From contig NZ_JAFFPR010000022.1 in NCBI RefSeq assembly GCF_016918735.1, positions 195,198 through 259,197 of the forward strand: a stretch of DNA of 64,000 nucleotides. Reading direction: 5' to 3'. Numbering within the stretch: position 1 is the first letter of the stretch; each line of letters starts with the position of its first letter. Below, piece by piece: positions 28,634 through 38,134 of this stretch. Made by a program: the position numbers and the translations under genes. The notes below the pieces were generated by a model, which worked only from the letters and a program-made list of their open reading frames with translations, had not been told where the DNA came from and did not search any database. The DNA is from Leptospira abararensis. Its GTDB lineage: Bacteria > Spirochaetota > Leptospiria > Leptospirales > Leptospiraceae.

Positions 28634-30469
28634 CTAGTTGGGAATGGTAAGAAAAATCGGTGTTGTAGCGGCCCAAGTCTCTTGTAAATCAGAGCGACCA
28701 ATGGAACCTTTAAAATTCCAACCCCATCCATACAAGGAACCTGTTTTTAGGATCGCAAAATTATGCAAAGCCCCGCATCCAAAGTATTGAATATCTTTGA
28801 CGCCGACAACAATGTCGCCAGGAGTATAGAGTTTTGCCGGTGTGGTAAGACCAGTTCCTAAATTTCCGCTCGAATTTGCTCCCCAACCCTTAACTGTCCC
28901 ATCACCTAAGACGGCAAAACTTTGGGTTCCGTTGGCCCAAACAGACACTACTTGATATAGTCCAGTCACTAGTGTTGGAGTTGGAACTGGTGTTGGACTT
29001 CCACTTCCCCCAATGCCCAACTGACCGCTTGCGGCAAGACCCCACGCATATACGGTGCCATCATTCTTTAAAGCAAGGATATGGTCACGGCCATTGGCAA
29101 TATGAACTATACCAGATAAGGAACTCACTTTTTTCGGAGTAGAATTGACTTCCGCTGCCGTTCCAAGAACTCCATCACCTAAATTTCCATATTGGTCTCG
29201 ACCCCAAACATAAACTTCACCTGACTTTGTTAAGGCGGCAGTATGTTCAGATCCTGCAATGACTTGGATAATATCGTTAGGAAGCCCAGTGACAGTGACT
29301 GGATTTGCAGAATAAGTGCCAGCACCGCCTGTCCCATTTCCCAGTTGTCCTACTGAATTTGAGCCAAAGGTCACTACAGTCCCATCAGATTTCAAAACAA
29401 CGGCATGGTCATAACCATAAGTTCCCATCACCGCATTGTTGATTCCAGGAACCTTACGTGGTGGATTTCTTTGACCGGCATCAGCGGGTGCAGCTTGTAG
29501 ATCACCAGTATTACCCATACCCAATTGCCCACTACTATTGGCTCCCCAAGTCCAAACACTTCCATCCTCTGTTATGGCAAGTGAATTGTTTTGATTAAAT
29601 CCAATAGATACGACATTGGAAATAGTTGATAACTTGGTAATGGTTGGGTTTGTAAGATCCCCCGTTGAGGTTCCTGATCCAAGTTGGCCATAATTGTTCC
29701 TACCCCAAGTATAGAGGTTTCCATTCACCACATAACCAGAATGAGATCCACCAGCCGTAATTCGATTCCCGAAGTATGTTAAGATAGTTTTTTTAGCAGA
29801 CATTCCTGCCGAGTTTGTACAATGAATTTGAATTTTATTGGCACCTAACATAGGTTTAATTGAAATGGAAGAGGTTGTCTCCCCTTTCCCAACATTAAAA
29901 TTTTCTTTTTCTGCATTATTTTGTAAAACATGGCAAGACAAGGTATCTGCTGTTTTTATGTTCAATGGTAAGTCATAAGTTTTCACAATACTTCCATCAC
30001 GTGGCGAAAGAATTTCAAACCTCGAGCCCACATCACGATTACCGGAAAGGGAAACGAGAAAAATTGTATCAGTCAGATGGGAGATGTCTTCAATCGAAGG
30101 TTCCAGATTTTCTGAAGAAGAAATTTTAAAAGTTCCGAGTAATTTCCCATTTGCATCTTTCACATGAATTAAATAACTCCCACTTCCTAGGGAGAGTTGC
30201 CAAGATCCAGTTTCCGTTGTTGTTGCCAGAGATCGGGAAACTCCTGAGGTTTTTACACTTCCTTGCATTGCTAACTCTAAGCTGGCGTTAGGAATCGGAC
30301 TTCCTGCCCCGTCCGTAAGACTGCCAGAAATTGTGGAAAGGTTAAGGCTAAAGCCAAGCAATGCCAAAGCCGATGGGTCCTCATTTTCTTTTGCTTTGCA
30401 GAAACTGACAGCAACAAGCAAGGCCAGTACCACCAATGATTTTCCGCGGTTTTTTCTATTTGGGTTCAT
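28634..30469 (-). CDS. RCC1-type seven-repeat beta-propeller lipoprotein
   Basis: A 611-residue precursor with signal KSLVVLALLVAVSFC. Residues 30-210 hold a carboxypeptidase-regulatory-like beta domain (SGSLTDGAGSPIPNASLELA) and an Ig-like segment. Then come seven RCC1 repeats with the pattern GxVxxWGxNxxGQLG (NLYTWGRNNYGQLG, SVWTWGANSSGQLG and five more), enough for one closed seven-bladed propeller. The family binds proteins or hydrolyses ligands in various settings; the role here is unknown. ATG 30469 has AGGAG ten bases upstream. It pairs with the following di-haem gene. Confidence 0.87.
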   Translation of the reverse strand: MNPNRKNRGKSLVVLALLVAVSFCKAKENEDPSALALLGFSLNLSTISGSLTDGAGSPIPNASLELAMQGSVKTSGVSRSLATTTETGSWQLSLGSGSYLIHVKDANGKLLGTFKISSSENLEPSIEDISHLTDTIFLVSLSGNRDVGSRFEILSPRDGSIVKTYDLPLNIKTADTLSCHVLQNNAEKENFNVGKGETTSSISIKPMLGANKIQIHCTNSAGMSAKKTILTYFGNRITAGGSHSGYVVNGNLYTWGRNNYGQLGSGTSTGDLTNPTITKLSTISNVVSIGFNQNNSLAITEDGSVWTWGANSSGQLGMGNTGDLQAAPADAGQRNPPRKVPGINNAVMGTYGYDHAVVLKSDGTVVTFGSNSVGQLGNGTGGAGTYSANPVTVTGLPNDIIQVIAGSEHTAALTKSGEVYVWGRDQYGNLGDGVLGTAAEVNSTPKKVSSLSGIVHIANGRDHILALKNDGTVYAWGLAASGQLGIGGSGSPTPVPTPTLVTGLYQVVSVWANGTQSFAVLGDGTVKGWGANSSGNLGTGLTTPAKLYTPGDIVVGVKDIQYFGCGALHNFAILKTGSLYGWGWNFKGSIGRSDLQETWAATTPIFLTIPN

Positions 30470-30606
30470 GGAATCTGTTCTCCTAAGAGGATACGACTCC
30501 GTAATGATACCGAGTCTCAAATTCATCTATTTTTTGAACGCTGTTCCTGTCAAGCACAGATAGAAATTTCTCTTCAGAGAAGAATCGGGACGCGGGTGAA
30601 AGAAAA

Positions 30607-30633
30607 AAAAAGAGGACCAGTGGTCCTCTTTTT
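30607..30633. terminator. bidirectional intrinsic terminator
   Basis: AAAAAGAGGACCA and its exact reverse complement flank one G, giving a 13-bp hairpin with A-run and T-run on both sides. It lies 24 nt after the stop of the minus-strand gene ending at 30657. Confidence 0.85.
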
Positions 30634-30656
30634 AGAACTGCGGAATTCCGGAATGG

Positions 30657-31334
30657 TTAAGAGTTGGGAACTTGGCTTCTCACTTCTTTTAAAGTGGCCA
30701 ATTCTTTTTTCCAAAGTTTTAGATCTTTCTCAGCAGAAACTTTTACATCGCCTGCTGGTTGTTTGTTTTCCATCCAATACTCGACCATTTGGATTCTTGA
30801 TTCCAATTCATTGATCTTAAAATCAAAATACGCTTTTTGTGTTTTGGCCGATGGTCTTTCATTAGCATTCGGCTCTTCTGCCGAAGGTTTGTCGGACCAT
30901 TTTTCTTTAGATATCGACGCTGAAATACTAGCGTCCATCGCAGTAAAAGAATCTAACATTTGAAGTTGTTCCTTCTCTTCTGCTTCTGTCATCCGAGTTT
31001 TGATTTCGCGAGGGATGTAGAAATTTTTTGGATATTTCGCCGCAAAATCTCTCCACTCTTCTTTTACTTCTTCTTTACGATTTGGTTTTTTCTCCAAAGC
31101 AAACGGCCAAAGCACCTCAGCCTGTGCCAATTCCAATTCTTCTGGATTGGGAGCGTCGGAAAACTCTGGATCGTCAAACAACGAATTGGCGTGACTTTCT
31201 GACTTTCCGAAATCGGAATCGGTGACTTCTGTTTGTTTATTAGTTTTGTGTGAAGAAAACTTCCATACAACAAAAGAAAATAAAACCAATAGAAATCCAC
31301 AAACCGAAATGATACCTATAAACCGCTTGCTCAT
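30657..31334 (-). CDS. membrane-anchored protein of unknown function
   Basis: A 225-residue protein with one N-terminal membrane segment (RFIGIISVCGFLLVLFSFVV). The remainder is charged and mainly helical, rich in Glu and Lys, with a Ser/Pro/Ala linker near residue 155. It starts 11 nt after the SGNH hydrolase gene and ends at a strong terminator, so the two likely form a transcription unit. No family is recognised. A chaperone-like role for the lipase partner (as Lif foldases for LipA) is a speculation drawn only from gene order, anchor and helical composition. Confidence 0.7.
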   Translation of the reverse strand: MSKRFIGIISVCGFLLVLFSFVVWKFSSHKTNKQTEVTDSDFGKSESHANSLFDDPEFSDAPNPEELELAQAEVLWPFALEKKPNRKEEVKEEWRDFAAKYPKNFYIPREIKTRMTEAEEKEQLQMLDSFTAMDASISASISKEKWSDKPSAEEPNANERPSAKTQKAYFDFKINELESRIQMVEYWMENKQPAGDVKVSAEKDLKLWKKELATLKEVRSQVPNS

Positions 31335-31345
31335 TGTTTAACCCC

Positions 31346-32611
31346 TTATGTAAAGATAGAAATTACCCAAGAAATTGCCTGACCAAAGATGTTCTCTGTG
31401 AGGAATTTCTTTAAGTCCACTGGGTTTCTATTAAGTGAATCGTAATACCAAGCAGTATACTCGCTTACTTGCGGAATTGAGTATCCGTAACGAGAGTTAA
31501 TTGCTTTGATTAGTTCATTTGCAAATAGAGAATGTCCATACATATTTGGGTGAACACCATCTAAACCAAAAACTCCCGGTTGGTTTGGCAGAGGCCAGTT
31601 TGCTCTTGCGTTTCCAGGAGACCAACCATCTGCACTACGGATCGGTCTTCCATTTTCTTTTAAATCATCAAAAATCACTCGTAAGTCAGCAACTGCAAAA
31701 CGCATAGTAGCTGCCTGTGCTTTGATTTCGTTGTTCAACATATTTAAGAAAGTGGAAATGGATGCGATCTCATTTGCATCGAGAACTTGGTTTGGATCTG
31801 ATACAGAATTTCGAAAAAATGCTTTGAGTCCTGTATAATTTGCACGCCCGTTTGGATCTTTGTAATTTTCGAGAAATGCAATGGCAGTTACGTTTGGAAC
31901 GGTAAAGAGAACTCCACCTTGCAAACTTCCCATAACAGACATTCTACGGAAAAATTCACGAATATCTCTTTTGAATCTTGTTTCATCTAAACAATCTGTA
32001 GATGTATGAAGTGCAGTACATAGAACGTGGTTGGCACCAGCTGACCCAAATAGAAAAGTTGGTTTCACTTTTTCCATCACTTGGGTTTGTGTTCCGGCAT
32101 CGCGGAGACCAAATCTATGAAACTTATCTGGTTCTTGGCAATCAGCCACAGTTACCCAGCGGTAAGTGTACCAATACCATTTTGCCCAGTACCATTCTTT
32201 CTCTTGTTTGGTGGCAGTAATGTCTTCACATTTACCGGAAGTTTTAAGTAGACTTGTATACTCAGCACCAGTGATTCCGGCATGTGTCGGCAGAGAAACT
32301 GTAGAAGCATTTCCACCGATGATACTTTCTGCAATACAGAAAACACCACAGTCCCATTTCAGCACATCTTCTAAGTTTACAAAGGGTCCCTTTAGGACGT
32401 TGTATGAAACAGAAGCACCTGCTTGTTTACTCACAAGGACAGGATAGGCCCAATCTTGTGTTTTTTTCTCTACGGTGACACCAAAGAAACCTTGGCTTAA
32501 GGAATCTCCTACGACACCCACTCTTTGGAACATCTGGCTTTGGGTTTGTGCAGAGAGAGACCCCGCCAAAACCAAGGACAACACCAGTCCTATTGCTACT
32601 TTTGCTTTCAT
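31346..32611 (-). CDS. secreted SGNH/GDSL hydrolase
   Basis: A 421-residue exported protein; signal peptide [21 protein letters not shown]. Block I is [13 protein letters not shown] with the nucleophile Ser, block III appears as [10 protein letters not shown] (Asn), and block V is [15 protein letters not shown] with catalytic Asp and His. Thus the triad is intact. The enzyme class hydrolyses lipids or acyl esters. A Cys-rich insertion (residues 80-150, several Cys) is unusual. GGAGGAAAT precedes ATG 32611. The longer frame to 32641 is rejected on that ground. Confidence 0.87.
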   Translation of the reverse strand: MKAKVAIGLVLSLVLAGSLSAQTQSQMFQRVGVVGDSLSQGFFGVTVEKKTQDWAYPVLVSKQAGASVSYNVLKGPFVNLEDVLKWDCGVFCIAESIIGGNASTVSLPTHAGITGAEYTSLLKTSGKCEDITATKQEKEWYWAKWYWYTYRWVTVADCQEPDKFHRFGLRDAGTQTQVMEKVKPTFLFGSAGANHVLCTALHTSTDCLDETRFKRDIREFFRRMSVMGSLQGGVLFTVPNVTAIAFLENYKDPNGRANYTGLKAFFRNSVSDPNQVLDANEIASISTFLNMLNNEIKAQAATMRFAVADLRVIFDDLKENGRPIRSADGWSPGNARANWPLPNQPGVFGLDGVHPNMYGHSLFANELIKAINSRYGYSIPQVSEYTAWYYDSLNRNPVDLKKFLTENIFGQAISWVISIFT

Positions 32612-32717
32612 ATTTCCTCCCAATCGAAACATTTTTAACATAATTTATACAATTGCCATAGATTCATGGCTTTTTGAACCAGTGTCAAATAATTTATTTC
32701 CGAACCATTGAGATTTT

Positions 32718-32732
32718 TTGAACAAAGTTCAA
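32718..32732. promoter_or_regulatory. 15-bp palindrome in divergent promoter region
   Basis: TTGAAC and GTTCAA flank AAA. It lies midway between the SGNH hydrolase start (32611) and the imelysin operon start (32865) and could serve either gene. The protein that reads it is unknown. Confidence 0.4.
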
Positions 32733-32831
32733 CGAATGATCAGAAACCAAAACCCTGATAAATATCAATCAGAGAATCAATAAAACCATTTGCCCTCCGG
32801 AGGCCTCACCGGAACGCTGTTTAATTAATAA

Positions 32832-32846
32832 TGAGAATCTATCTCA
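32832..32846. promoter_or_regulatory. candidate Fur operator
   Basis: TGAGAATCTATCTCA is an inverted repeat with the 7-1-7 layout and matches the common Fur box TGATAATCATTATCA at most positions, with AT-rich flanks (AATAA, AATTA). It lies 18 bp before the ATG of the imelysin-TonB operon, just ahead of its ribosome site GGAGAG. Confidence 0.65.
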
Positions 32847-32864
32847 ATTAGGAGAGAACCCGAT

Positions 32865-34157
32865 ATGACGTTGATGCGAAATCTTACATTCGTACTTTCA
32901 CTTGGCCTTGTGCTGAATTATTGTACTCCCGAAAAGGAAAACTCTGATGCAAACCTTCTGGCAGCCTTAGCCCTTGCCGGTAGCGCTCCAAGCCAATCTG
33001 CCTTTCTGGAAACCTATGCTCAAATCGCCTTTGAAAATTATAGCGATTCGTATGCGGATGTGGTTGTCTTAAGGCAAAAAGTAGCTACCTTTGCGGCCAA
33101 AGCCTCCCCTTCTCTTTCGGAACTCAATGAACTGAAGACTTACTGGAGAAGAGCCAGACGAAGTTATTTACAAACGGAGATCTTTCGATTTAGCCAAGGA
33201 CCTATTGATAACCCAGCCCTTACAGGAGGAGTCGAATTAGAACCTTTAATGAATGCATGGCCTTTGGATGAGGGTTATATTGATACTGTGATCTTAGCAG
33301 GAACAATCACAAAACAAGGATTAATTGATGCAAACGGAGGCGATTGTTCCGGTGGAACCTGCCATGATGGTGACGCTGCTAAAAATATTTCAGTTGGTTG
33401 GCATGCTATTGAATACCTGTTATGGGGTGCTGATGCCCAAAATAACTTCACTCCGGGTAACTCCATTACACAAACGAATTTCACAACAGCCAATGGTTCC
33501 GGAAGTGCCGCAGCAAAACGTTCTGCTTATCTATTATATGCAACAGAAATTCTAGAAGCCCATCTTCTTCTTTTGAAAAATTCTTGGGATCCAACACTAT
33601 CCACTTCCTATGTTTCTAAATTCAAATCAAGTGCCACTTCCTTTGAAAACATCCTACGAGGGATTGCTAGATTTTCTGGTGGGGAATGGGGAGGAGAAAG
33701 AATGACCGGAGTATTTGGTGGAGAACAAGAAGAAGAACATTCCTGTTTTTCGGACAATACAAAAGCAGATTTCTACTATGATGCCAAAGGATTAGATAAT
33801 CTTTATAATGGTTCTTATACTGGCTCTAAAACTATAAATGGGTATGGATTAAAAAATCTTTTGGGCAATGAATCAAGTTATATCAAAGAACGAATTGCAA
33901 CAGCAGAACTTTTTTGTCTGAATGAATTTACCGAAGATGTATCACTCAACCAAGCTTGTAATAACTCCATCATTTCTAGCCGATTTGATCGGATGATTGC
34001 TACTGTGAATGTATCTGGTTCTGTAACTGAAAACGCGGACTATAATATTTTCCGTTACCAAATCCAACCAGCAGTTCAAGAAATTGCAAAAGCATTACAA
34101 AGATCTGCCGCAAGTTATGGTGTCTCCATTGGAGATGACGGCTTAGTGCTCCAATAA
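32865..34157 (+). CDS. imelysin-family lipoprotein
   Basis: A 430-residue lipoprotein (lipobox LVLNYC, about residue 20) of the imelysin/IrpA family, periplasmic or surface proteins of iron-regulated loci. The family motif GxHxxE is GWHAIEYLLWG at about residue 178. Just ahead of it is CSGGTCHDGD, a CX4CH pair of unusual spacing. Two helical bundles are expected; a second copy-like part follows residue 240 (GGEWGGERMTGVFGGEQEEE is acidic and may bind metal). GGAGAG precedes the start. First gene of a five-gene operon behind a Fur-like box. Confidence 0.88.
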   Translation: MTLMRNLTFVLSLGLVLNYCTPEKENSDANLLAALALAGSAPSQSAFLETYAQIAFENYSDSYADVVVLRQKVATFAAKASPSLSELNELKTYWRRARRSYLQTEIFRFSQGPIDNPALTGGVELEPLMNAWPLDEGYIDTVILAGTITKQGLIDANGGDCSGGTCHDGDAAKNISVGWHAIEYLLWGADAQNNFTPGNSITQTNFTTANGSGSAAAKRSAYLLYATEILEAHLLLLKNSWDPTLSTSYVSKFKSSATSFENILRGIARFSGGEWGGERMTGVFGGEQEEEHSCFSDNTKADFYYDAKGLDNLYNGSYTGSKTINGYGLKNLLGNESSYIKERIATAELFCLNEFTEDVSLNQACNNSIISSRFDRMIATVNVSGSVTENADYNIFRYQIQPAVQEIAKALQRSAASYGVSIGDDGLVLQ

Positions 34158-34165
34158 ATATAGAA

Positions 34166-35692
34166 ATGAAAACAAAACACCTTATCCTACTGATAATTTT
34201 TTCTCTTCTTTTTTCTTGCAAAAAAAAAGAAAACGATGATGTTACTACTGCTCTTATCCTTGCTGCCATTATATCCTCTCCCCCATGTTCTTCGGGAGAT
34301 TTTTTAAACGACCCTTGTGAACAATTTAGCGGTGGAGATACTACTACTTTCGATTCCACAGAGTCTGCTTTCGATTTAGAAGCAGCCAATGTAGTAGATG
34401 CAAAGAGGTCCATTGACTTCCAAGATGGGAATGCAAATTTCAACCGCACTTGGCTTCCTTCTGGAAATTCTTCAGTAGCGGGACTTGGTCCTGTTTTTAA
34501 CAATCGCTCTTGCCAAGGTTGCCACGTCAAAGACGGAAGAGGACGACCTCCTGCCGATGGAACTAGTCTTGCCTCTATGCTTATCCGATTAAGTGTTACT
34601 GGATCCAATCCCACAACTGGTGGTCCCGTTGCTATGACCAATTTTGGAACACAATTAAATACAGAAGGTATTTTAGAATTTGGAACAGGCACACAAATTC
34701 CCAAAGAAGGAACTGTAACCATTACTTATACAGAAGAATCAGGAACATTTCCAGACGGTGAAATTTATTCCTTACGTAAACCAAGTTATGCGATTACATG
34801 GAATGTAGGTGGTGGTGCTACTCAAATCAATGTGACAAACCCAGGCCAACCCTACCATCCAACAAACAATGCTTCGGGAAGTTATTTTATTTCTCCAAGA
34901 ACTGCACCAATGATGCCAGGACTTGGACTCCTCGAAGCAATCCCTGAGTCTACCATTCGTTCCTTTGCTGATGTAACAGACTCCAATGGAGATGGAGTTT
35001 CTGGAAAACCAAATCTTGTTTGGGATACAACACAAGCCAAAACCTTTCTCGGAAGGTTTGGTTGGAAAGCAAACCAACCCAATTTAAACCACCAAAATGC
35101 CAGTGCATTTTTAGGTGATATTGGACTAACAACAGCTATATTTCCTACGGAAAATTGTGCAACTGGACAATCCCTCTGTGCAGCAAGTCCCACCGGAAAT
35201 GGAACAAACCCTGAAATTTCAAATGATCGTTTATCGCGCGTTACGTTCTACACTAGTTTAGTGAGTGTTCCTGGACGAAGGGGGTGGCGAACAGAGGATG
35301 TCAAAAAAGGAAAAGATTTATTTATCCAAATCGGATGTTCTTCTTGCCATATCCCAAGAATGAAAACGGGAGATCACCCCATTCCAGAAGTAGCAAACCA
35401 AGAGATACGACCCTATACAGATTTACTTTTACATGATATGGGTGATGGACTTAGCGATTTTCGCTCTGACTTTTTGGCAATGGGAAATGAATGGAGAACC
35501 ACTCCACTTTGGGGCCTTGGCCTGATTGAAAGGGTCAATGGTCATGAACTTTTACTGCATGATGGAAGAGCCCGAGGTGTACAAGAAGCAATTCTTTGGC
35601 ATGGAGGAGAAGCAGAACAAAGTAAAAACAATTACAAACAATTACCCAAAGAATCTAGAGCCAAGGTCATCAGTTTTCTTAAATCTTTATGA
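34166..35692 (+). CDS. di-haem oxidoreductase-type lipoprotein (DUF1111)
   Basis: A 508-residue lipoprotein (signal HLILLIIFSLLFSC). Haem-binding sites are CQGCH at about residue 116 and CSSCH at about 391; RPYTDLLLHDMGDGLSD and LLLHDGRARGVQEAILWHGG are family signatures. In related loci this protein accompanies imelysin and is thought to supply electron transfer, perhaps to change the oxidation state of iron; the reaction is not established. It lies 8 nt after the imelysin gene and overlaps the next by 4 nt. Paralogue of 27099-28607. Confidence 0.9.
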   Translation: MKTKHLILLIIFSLLFSCKKKENDDVTTALILAAIISSPPCSSGDFLNDPCEQFSGGDTTTFDSTESAFDLEAANVVDAKRSIDFQDGNANFNRTWLPSGNSSVAGLGPVFNNRSCQGCHVKDGRGRPPADGTSLASMLIRLSVTGSNPTTGGPVAMTNFGTQLNTEGILEFGTGTQIPKEGTVTITYTEESGTFPDGEIYSLRKPSYAITWNVGGGATQINVTNPGQPYHPTNNASGSYFISPRTAPMMPGLGLLEAIPESTIRSFADVTDSNGDGVSGKPNLVWDTTQAKTFLGRFGWKANQPNLNHQNASAFLGDIGLTTAIFPTENCATGQSLCAASPTGNGTNPEISNDRLSRVTFYTSLVSVPGRRGWRTEDVKKGKDLFIQIGCSSCHIPRMKTGDHPIPEVANQEIRPYTDLLLHDMGDGLSDFRSDFLAMGNEWRTTPLWGLGLIERVNGHELLLHDGRARGVQEAILWHGGEAEQSKNNYKQLPKESRAKVISFLKSL

Positions 35693-36825
35693 ATCCAACT
35701 AGTCTTAAATCGAAAATCCTAATATACGGGTTCTATCTATTATTGTTTAATTGTGGAGTCCAATCAGATGGTGCATCCGAAAAAGCACAGATTTTAGGTT
35801 TGGTAGATACCTACCTAAGGACATATACAACATCCAGTTTGCTTGTTGATATTTCCAACAATCTAATCATCCCCAAGTATACAAATTTGGACCAAAAGGT
35901 ATCTGCTCTGCAAACCGCAGCGGCTGCCTACACTGCCACACAAGATACGAACAACTTGAACCTTATTCGAAATGCTTGGATGGAAGCCGATTTAGCATAT
36001 AAACAAATTGAATGGGCTTATTTTGGGCCAGCTAACATTCCTTATAATGTTTATCTTTTTTTAGATAGTTATTCTCGGGCATTTCCCATTGACCCAACCT
36101 CAATCGAATCAAAAATTACCTCGAATTTAGCGCCGAGTGGCCTTCGTGTAGATGGTTTGGACACTGTGGAATATCTTCTTTTTAAGGATAACATAGGCAC
36201 CACAAACACTGCCTTTGCTGACACAAATCGTAGAACCTACCTAACAAAACTAATCCAAGATATTAAAACGCAAACAGGTCTCCTGATTTTCCATTGGGAT
36301 AAATCGAGAACTTCTTCTTTTTATTATTCTTTTACAAATGCAGGAAAAGGAAGCAGAGAGTATCCCAACACCAAAGACGGACTCACTGAATTAACAAACC
36401 AAATGGTATTCTTTTGTAATACAATTGTAGATACCAAAATTGCTGAACCTTCTGGATTACGAGCTACCAATTTAGGTGTAAAAGACATCACAAAAGTAGA
36501 AACACCTTATGCCAACTTATCCCTTGACTCTCTTTTACAAAACCTCCAAGGTTTCTCTGATCTTGGAGAAGCCGGTCTCTATAAATTTTTAGCACTCCGA
36601 AGTGAAACAGTGGTTCCGAGACTTCAGGAACAAATCCGAATCAGTTCAACATCAGTGAGTTTCATAAAGTCGAAGTATGGAACCTTACAAAATGCAATCA
36701 CAATAGGAAATAACGATGTGGAAGTAATGCTCAATGAATTTAAAAAACTAAGAGTTTTGATTAGTACAGAACTGATCAGTTCACTTGGAGGAACCATCGG
36801 AGTGAGTTCAAATGACGGTGATTAA
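35689..36825 (+). CDS. second imelysin-like lipoprotein
   Basis: A 378-residue lipoprotein (lipobox LLLFNC). It shares the imelysin layout: helices with RNAWMEADLAYKQIEWAYFG and a motif region LRVDGLDTVEYLLF at about residue 155, where the usual GxHxxE has lost its His (GLDTVE). The metal or ligand site is therefore changed. Later imelysin-like features include LDSLLQNLQGFSDLG. The gene starts in an ATGA overlap with the di-haem gene and overlaps the HTTM gene by 14 nt. A pair of imelysins around a DUF1111 protein is a known arrangement. Confidence 0.82.
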   Translation: MNPTSLKSKILIYGFYLLLFNCGVQSDGASEKAQILGLVDTYLRTYTTSSLLVDISNNLIIPKYTNLDQKVSALQTAAAAYTATQDTNNLNLIRNAWMEADLAYKQIEWAYFGPANIPYNVYLFLDSYSRAFPIDPTSIESKITSNLAPSGLRVDGLDTVEYLLFKDNIGTTNTAFADTNRRTYLTKLIQDIKTQTGLLIFHWDKSRTSSFYYSFTNAGKGSREYPNTKDGLTELTNQMVFFCNTIVDTKIAEPSGLRATNLGVKDITKVETPYANLSLDSLLQNLQGFSDLGEAGLYKFLALRSETVVPRLQEQIRISSTSVSFIKSKYGTLQNAITIGNNDVEVMLNEFKKLRVLISTELISSLGGTIGVSSNDGD

Positions 36826-38134
36826 ATATTTATCTAATCCCGTATCTTCGCTTTCTTTACATTTCTTTCGCATTGGATATGGATTTGCGACAACGATTTT
36901 AATCTCCCGATATTTCTATTTTGGATGGATTCATTCTTACTTTATCAAACCAAGTTTTTTTTTCAAACACTTTGGTTGGGAATGGATCCACCCACTACCA
37001 TCAGCATTTACTTATGTTTTGTTTGGGATTCTACTTATCACTTCGTTTGGAATTTTTCTCGGATATTTTTTACGATTCAACCTCTTTGTGTTTACCCTTG
37101 GGTTTACATGGTTTCACTTTTCAGATGCCACCATTTACCTGAATCATTATTACCTTATTTCCTTACTCGGCTTTTTACTTTGGTTATCGCCTGTTAGTAA
37201 AATCAAGATACCAACCTTTCGATGGAGAGATTGGTTAAACAATGCAAAACCAATTCCAAAACTTTGGCTGTATGCATTCCGGTTGCAAATGGGACTTGTC
37301 TATTTTTTTGGAGGGATCGCCAAACTTCAACCTGACTGGTTATTCGAAGCTCTCCCTTTGAAGCTATGGTTGTATCAATCGGAAGGAAAATTTCCACTCC
37401 TCGATCCCCTACTAGGCCTTCCCTTCACGGCATTTGTCTTCTCTTGGATTGGAGTCATTTTTGATTTGTCAGTTCCCTTTTTACTTTGTATAAAAAGGTT
37501 TCGATTTCTGGCATGGTTTGTTGTCCTTTTCTTTCATTCCTTCACAGCCTTTCTTTTTCCGATCGGTGTGTTCCCTATTGTAATGAGCCTTTCTTCATTG
37601 ATTTTTTTTGCACCTGACTGGCCACGCACTCTTATTAACCGTGTTTTAAAAAATAAAATTCTGATTTCAGAAGGATCGAAATTTCCATCAGAAAATCACT
37701 GGAATGAGTTTGGAATTAAAGAATATGTTTTACTCGCCTATCTTCTATTACAGGTAACGATTCCTTTTCGGCATATACTTTATCCTGGGCAAGTAATTTG
37801 GACAGAGGAAGCGATCAAATTTTCCTGGCAAGTGATGGTAGCAGACAAAGTGGGTACAGCAGTATTTTTTTTACAAAATAAACAAATTGATCCGAAAGAA
37901 ATTCTGACTGACTACCAATACCGGATGATGACCATCCAACCAGAACACATTTTACAATTTGCAAGATACTTACAAAAACAGGAATATAAACTAACTGGCA
38001 TCAAAGATACCCCTGTCTATGTCCAATCCCATGTTTCGATTAATGGGAAACCGGCTCGTCCCTTGTTTTCACCTAACGAAGATCTAACTAAAATCAAAAT
38101 AAATTTTTCCCCCTTACAAGGACTCATTCGATGA
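36812..38134 (+). CDS. HTTM-domain membrane protein related to vitamin K-dependent carboxylase
   Basis: A 440-residue protein with about eight membrane segments. Motifs match the HTTM domain of gamma-glutamyl carboxylases: LNHYYLISLLGFLL, YFFGGIAKLQPDWL (the Lys aligns with the conserved Lys of the KLDADW segment in animal enzymes), PIGVFPIVM, and EEAIKFSWQVMVADKVGT. It continues with MTIQPEHILQFARYLQKQ, also carboxylase-like, but is much shorter than the roughly 750-residue animal enzyme. Function in bacteria is largely unknown. Overlaps of 14 and 4 nt tie it to the imelysin and receptor genes. Confidence 0.85.
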   Translation: MTVIKYLSNPVSSLSLHFFRIGYGFATTILISRYFYFGWIHSYFIKPSFFFKHFGWEWIHPLPSAFTYVLFGILLITSFGIFLGYFLRFNLFVFTLGFTWFHFSDATIYLNHYYLISLLGFLLWLSPVSKIKIPTFRWRDWLNNAKPIPKLWLYAFRLQMGLVYFFGGIAKLQPDWLFEALPLKLWLYQSEGKFPLLDPLLGLPFTAFVFSWIGVIFDLSVPFLLCIKRFRFLAWFVVLFFHSFTAFLFPIGVFPIVMSLSSLIFFAPDWPRTLINRVLKNKILISEGSKFPSENHWNEFGIKEYVLLAYLLLQVTIPFRHILYPGQVIWTEEAIKFSWQVMVADKVGTAVFFLQNKQIDPKEILTDYQYRMMTIQPEHILQFARYLQKQEYKLTGIKDTPVYVQSHVSINGKPARPLFSPNEDLTKIKINFSPLQGLIR

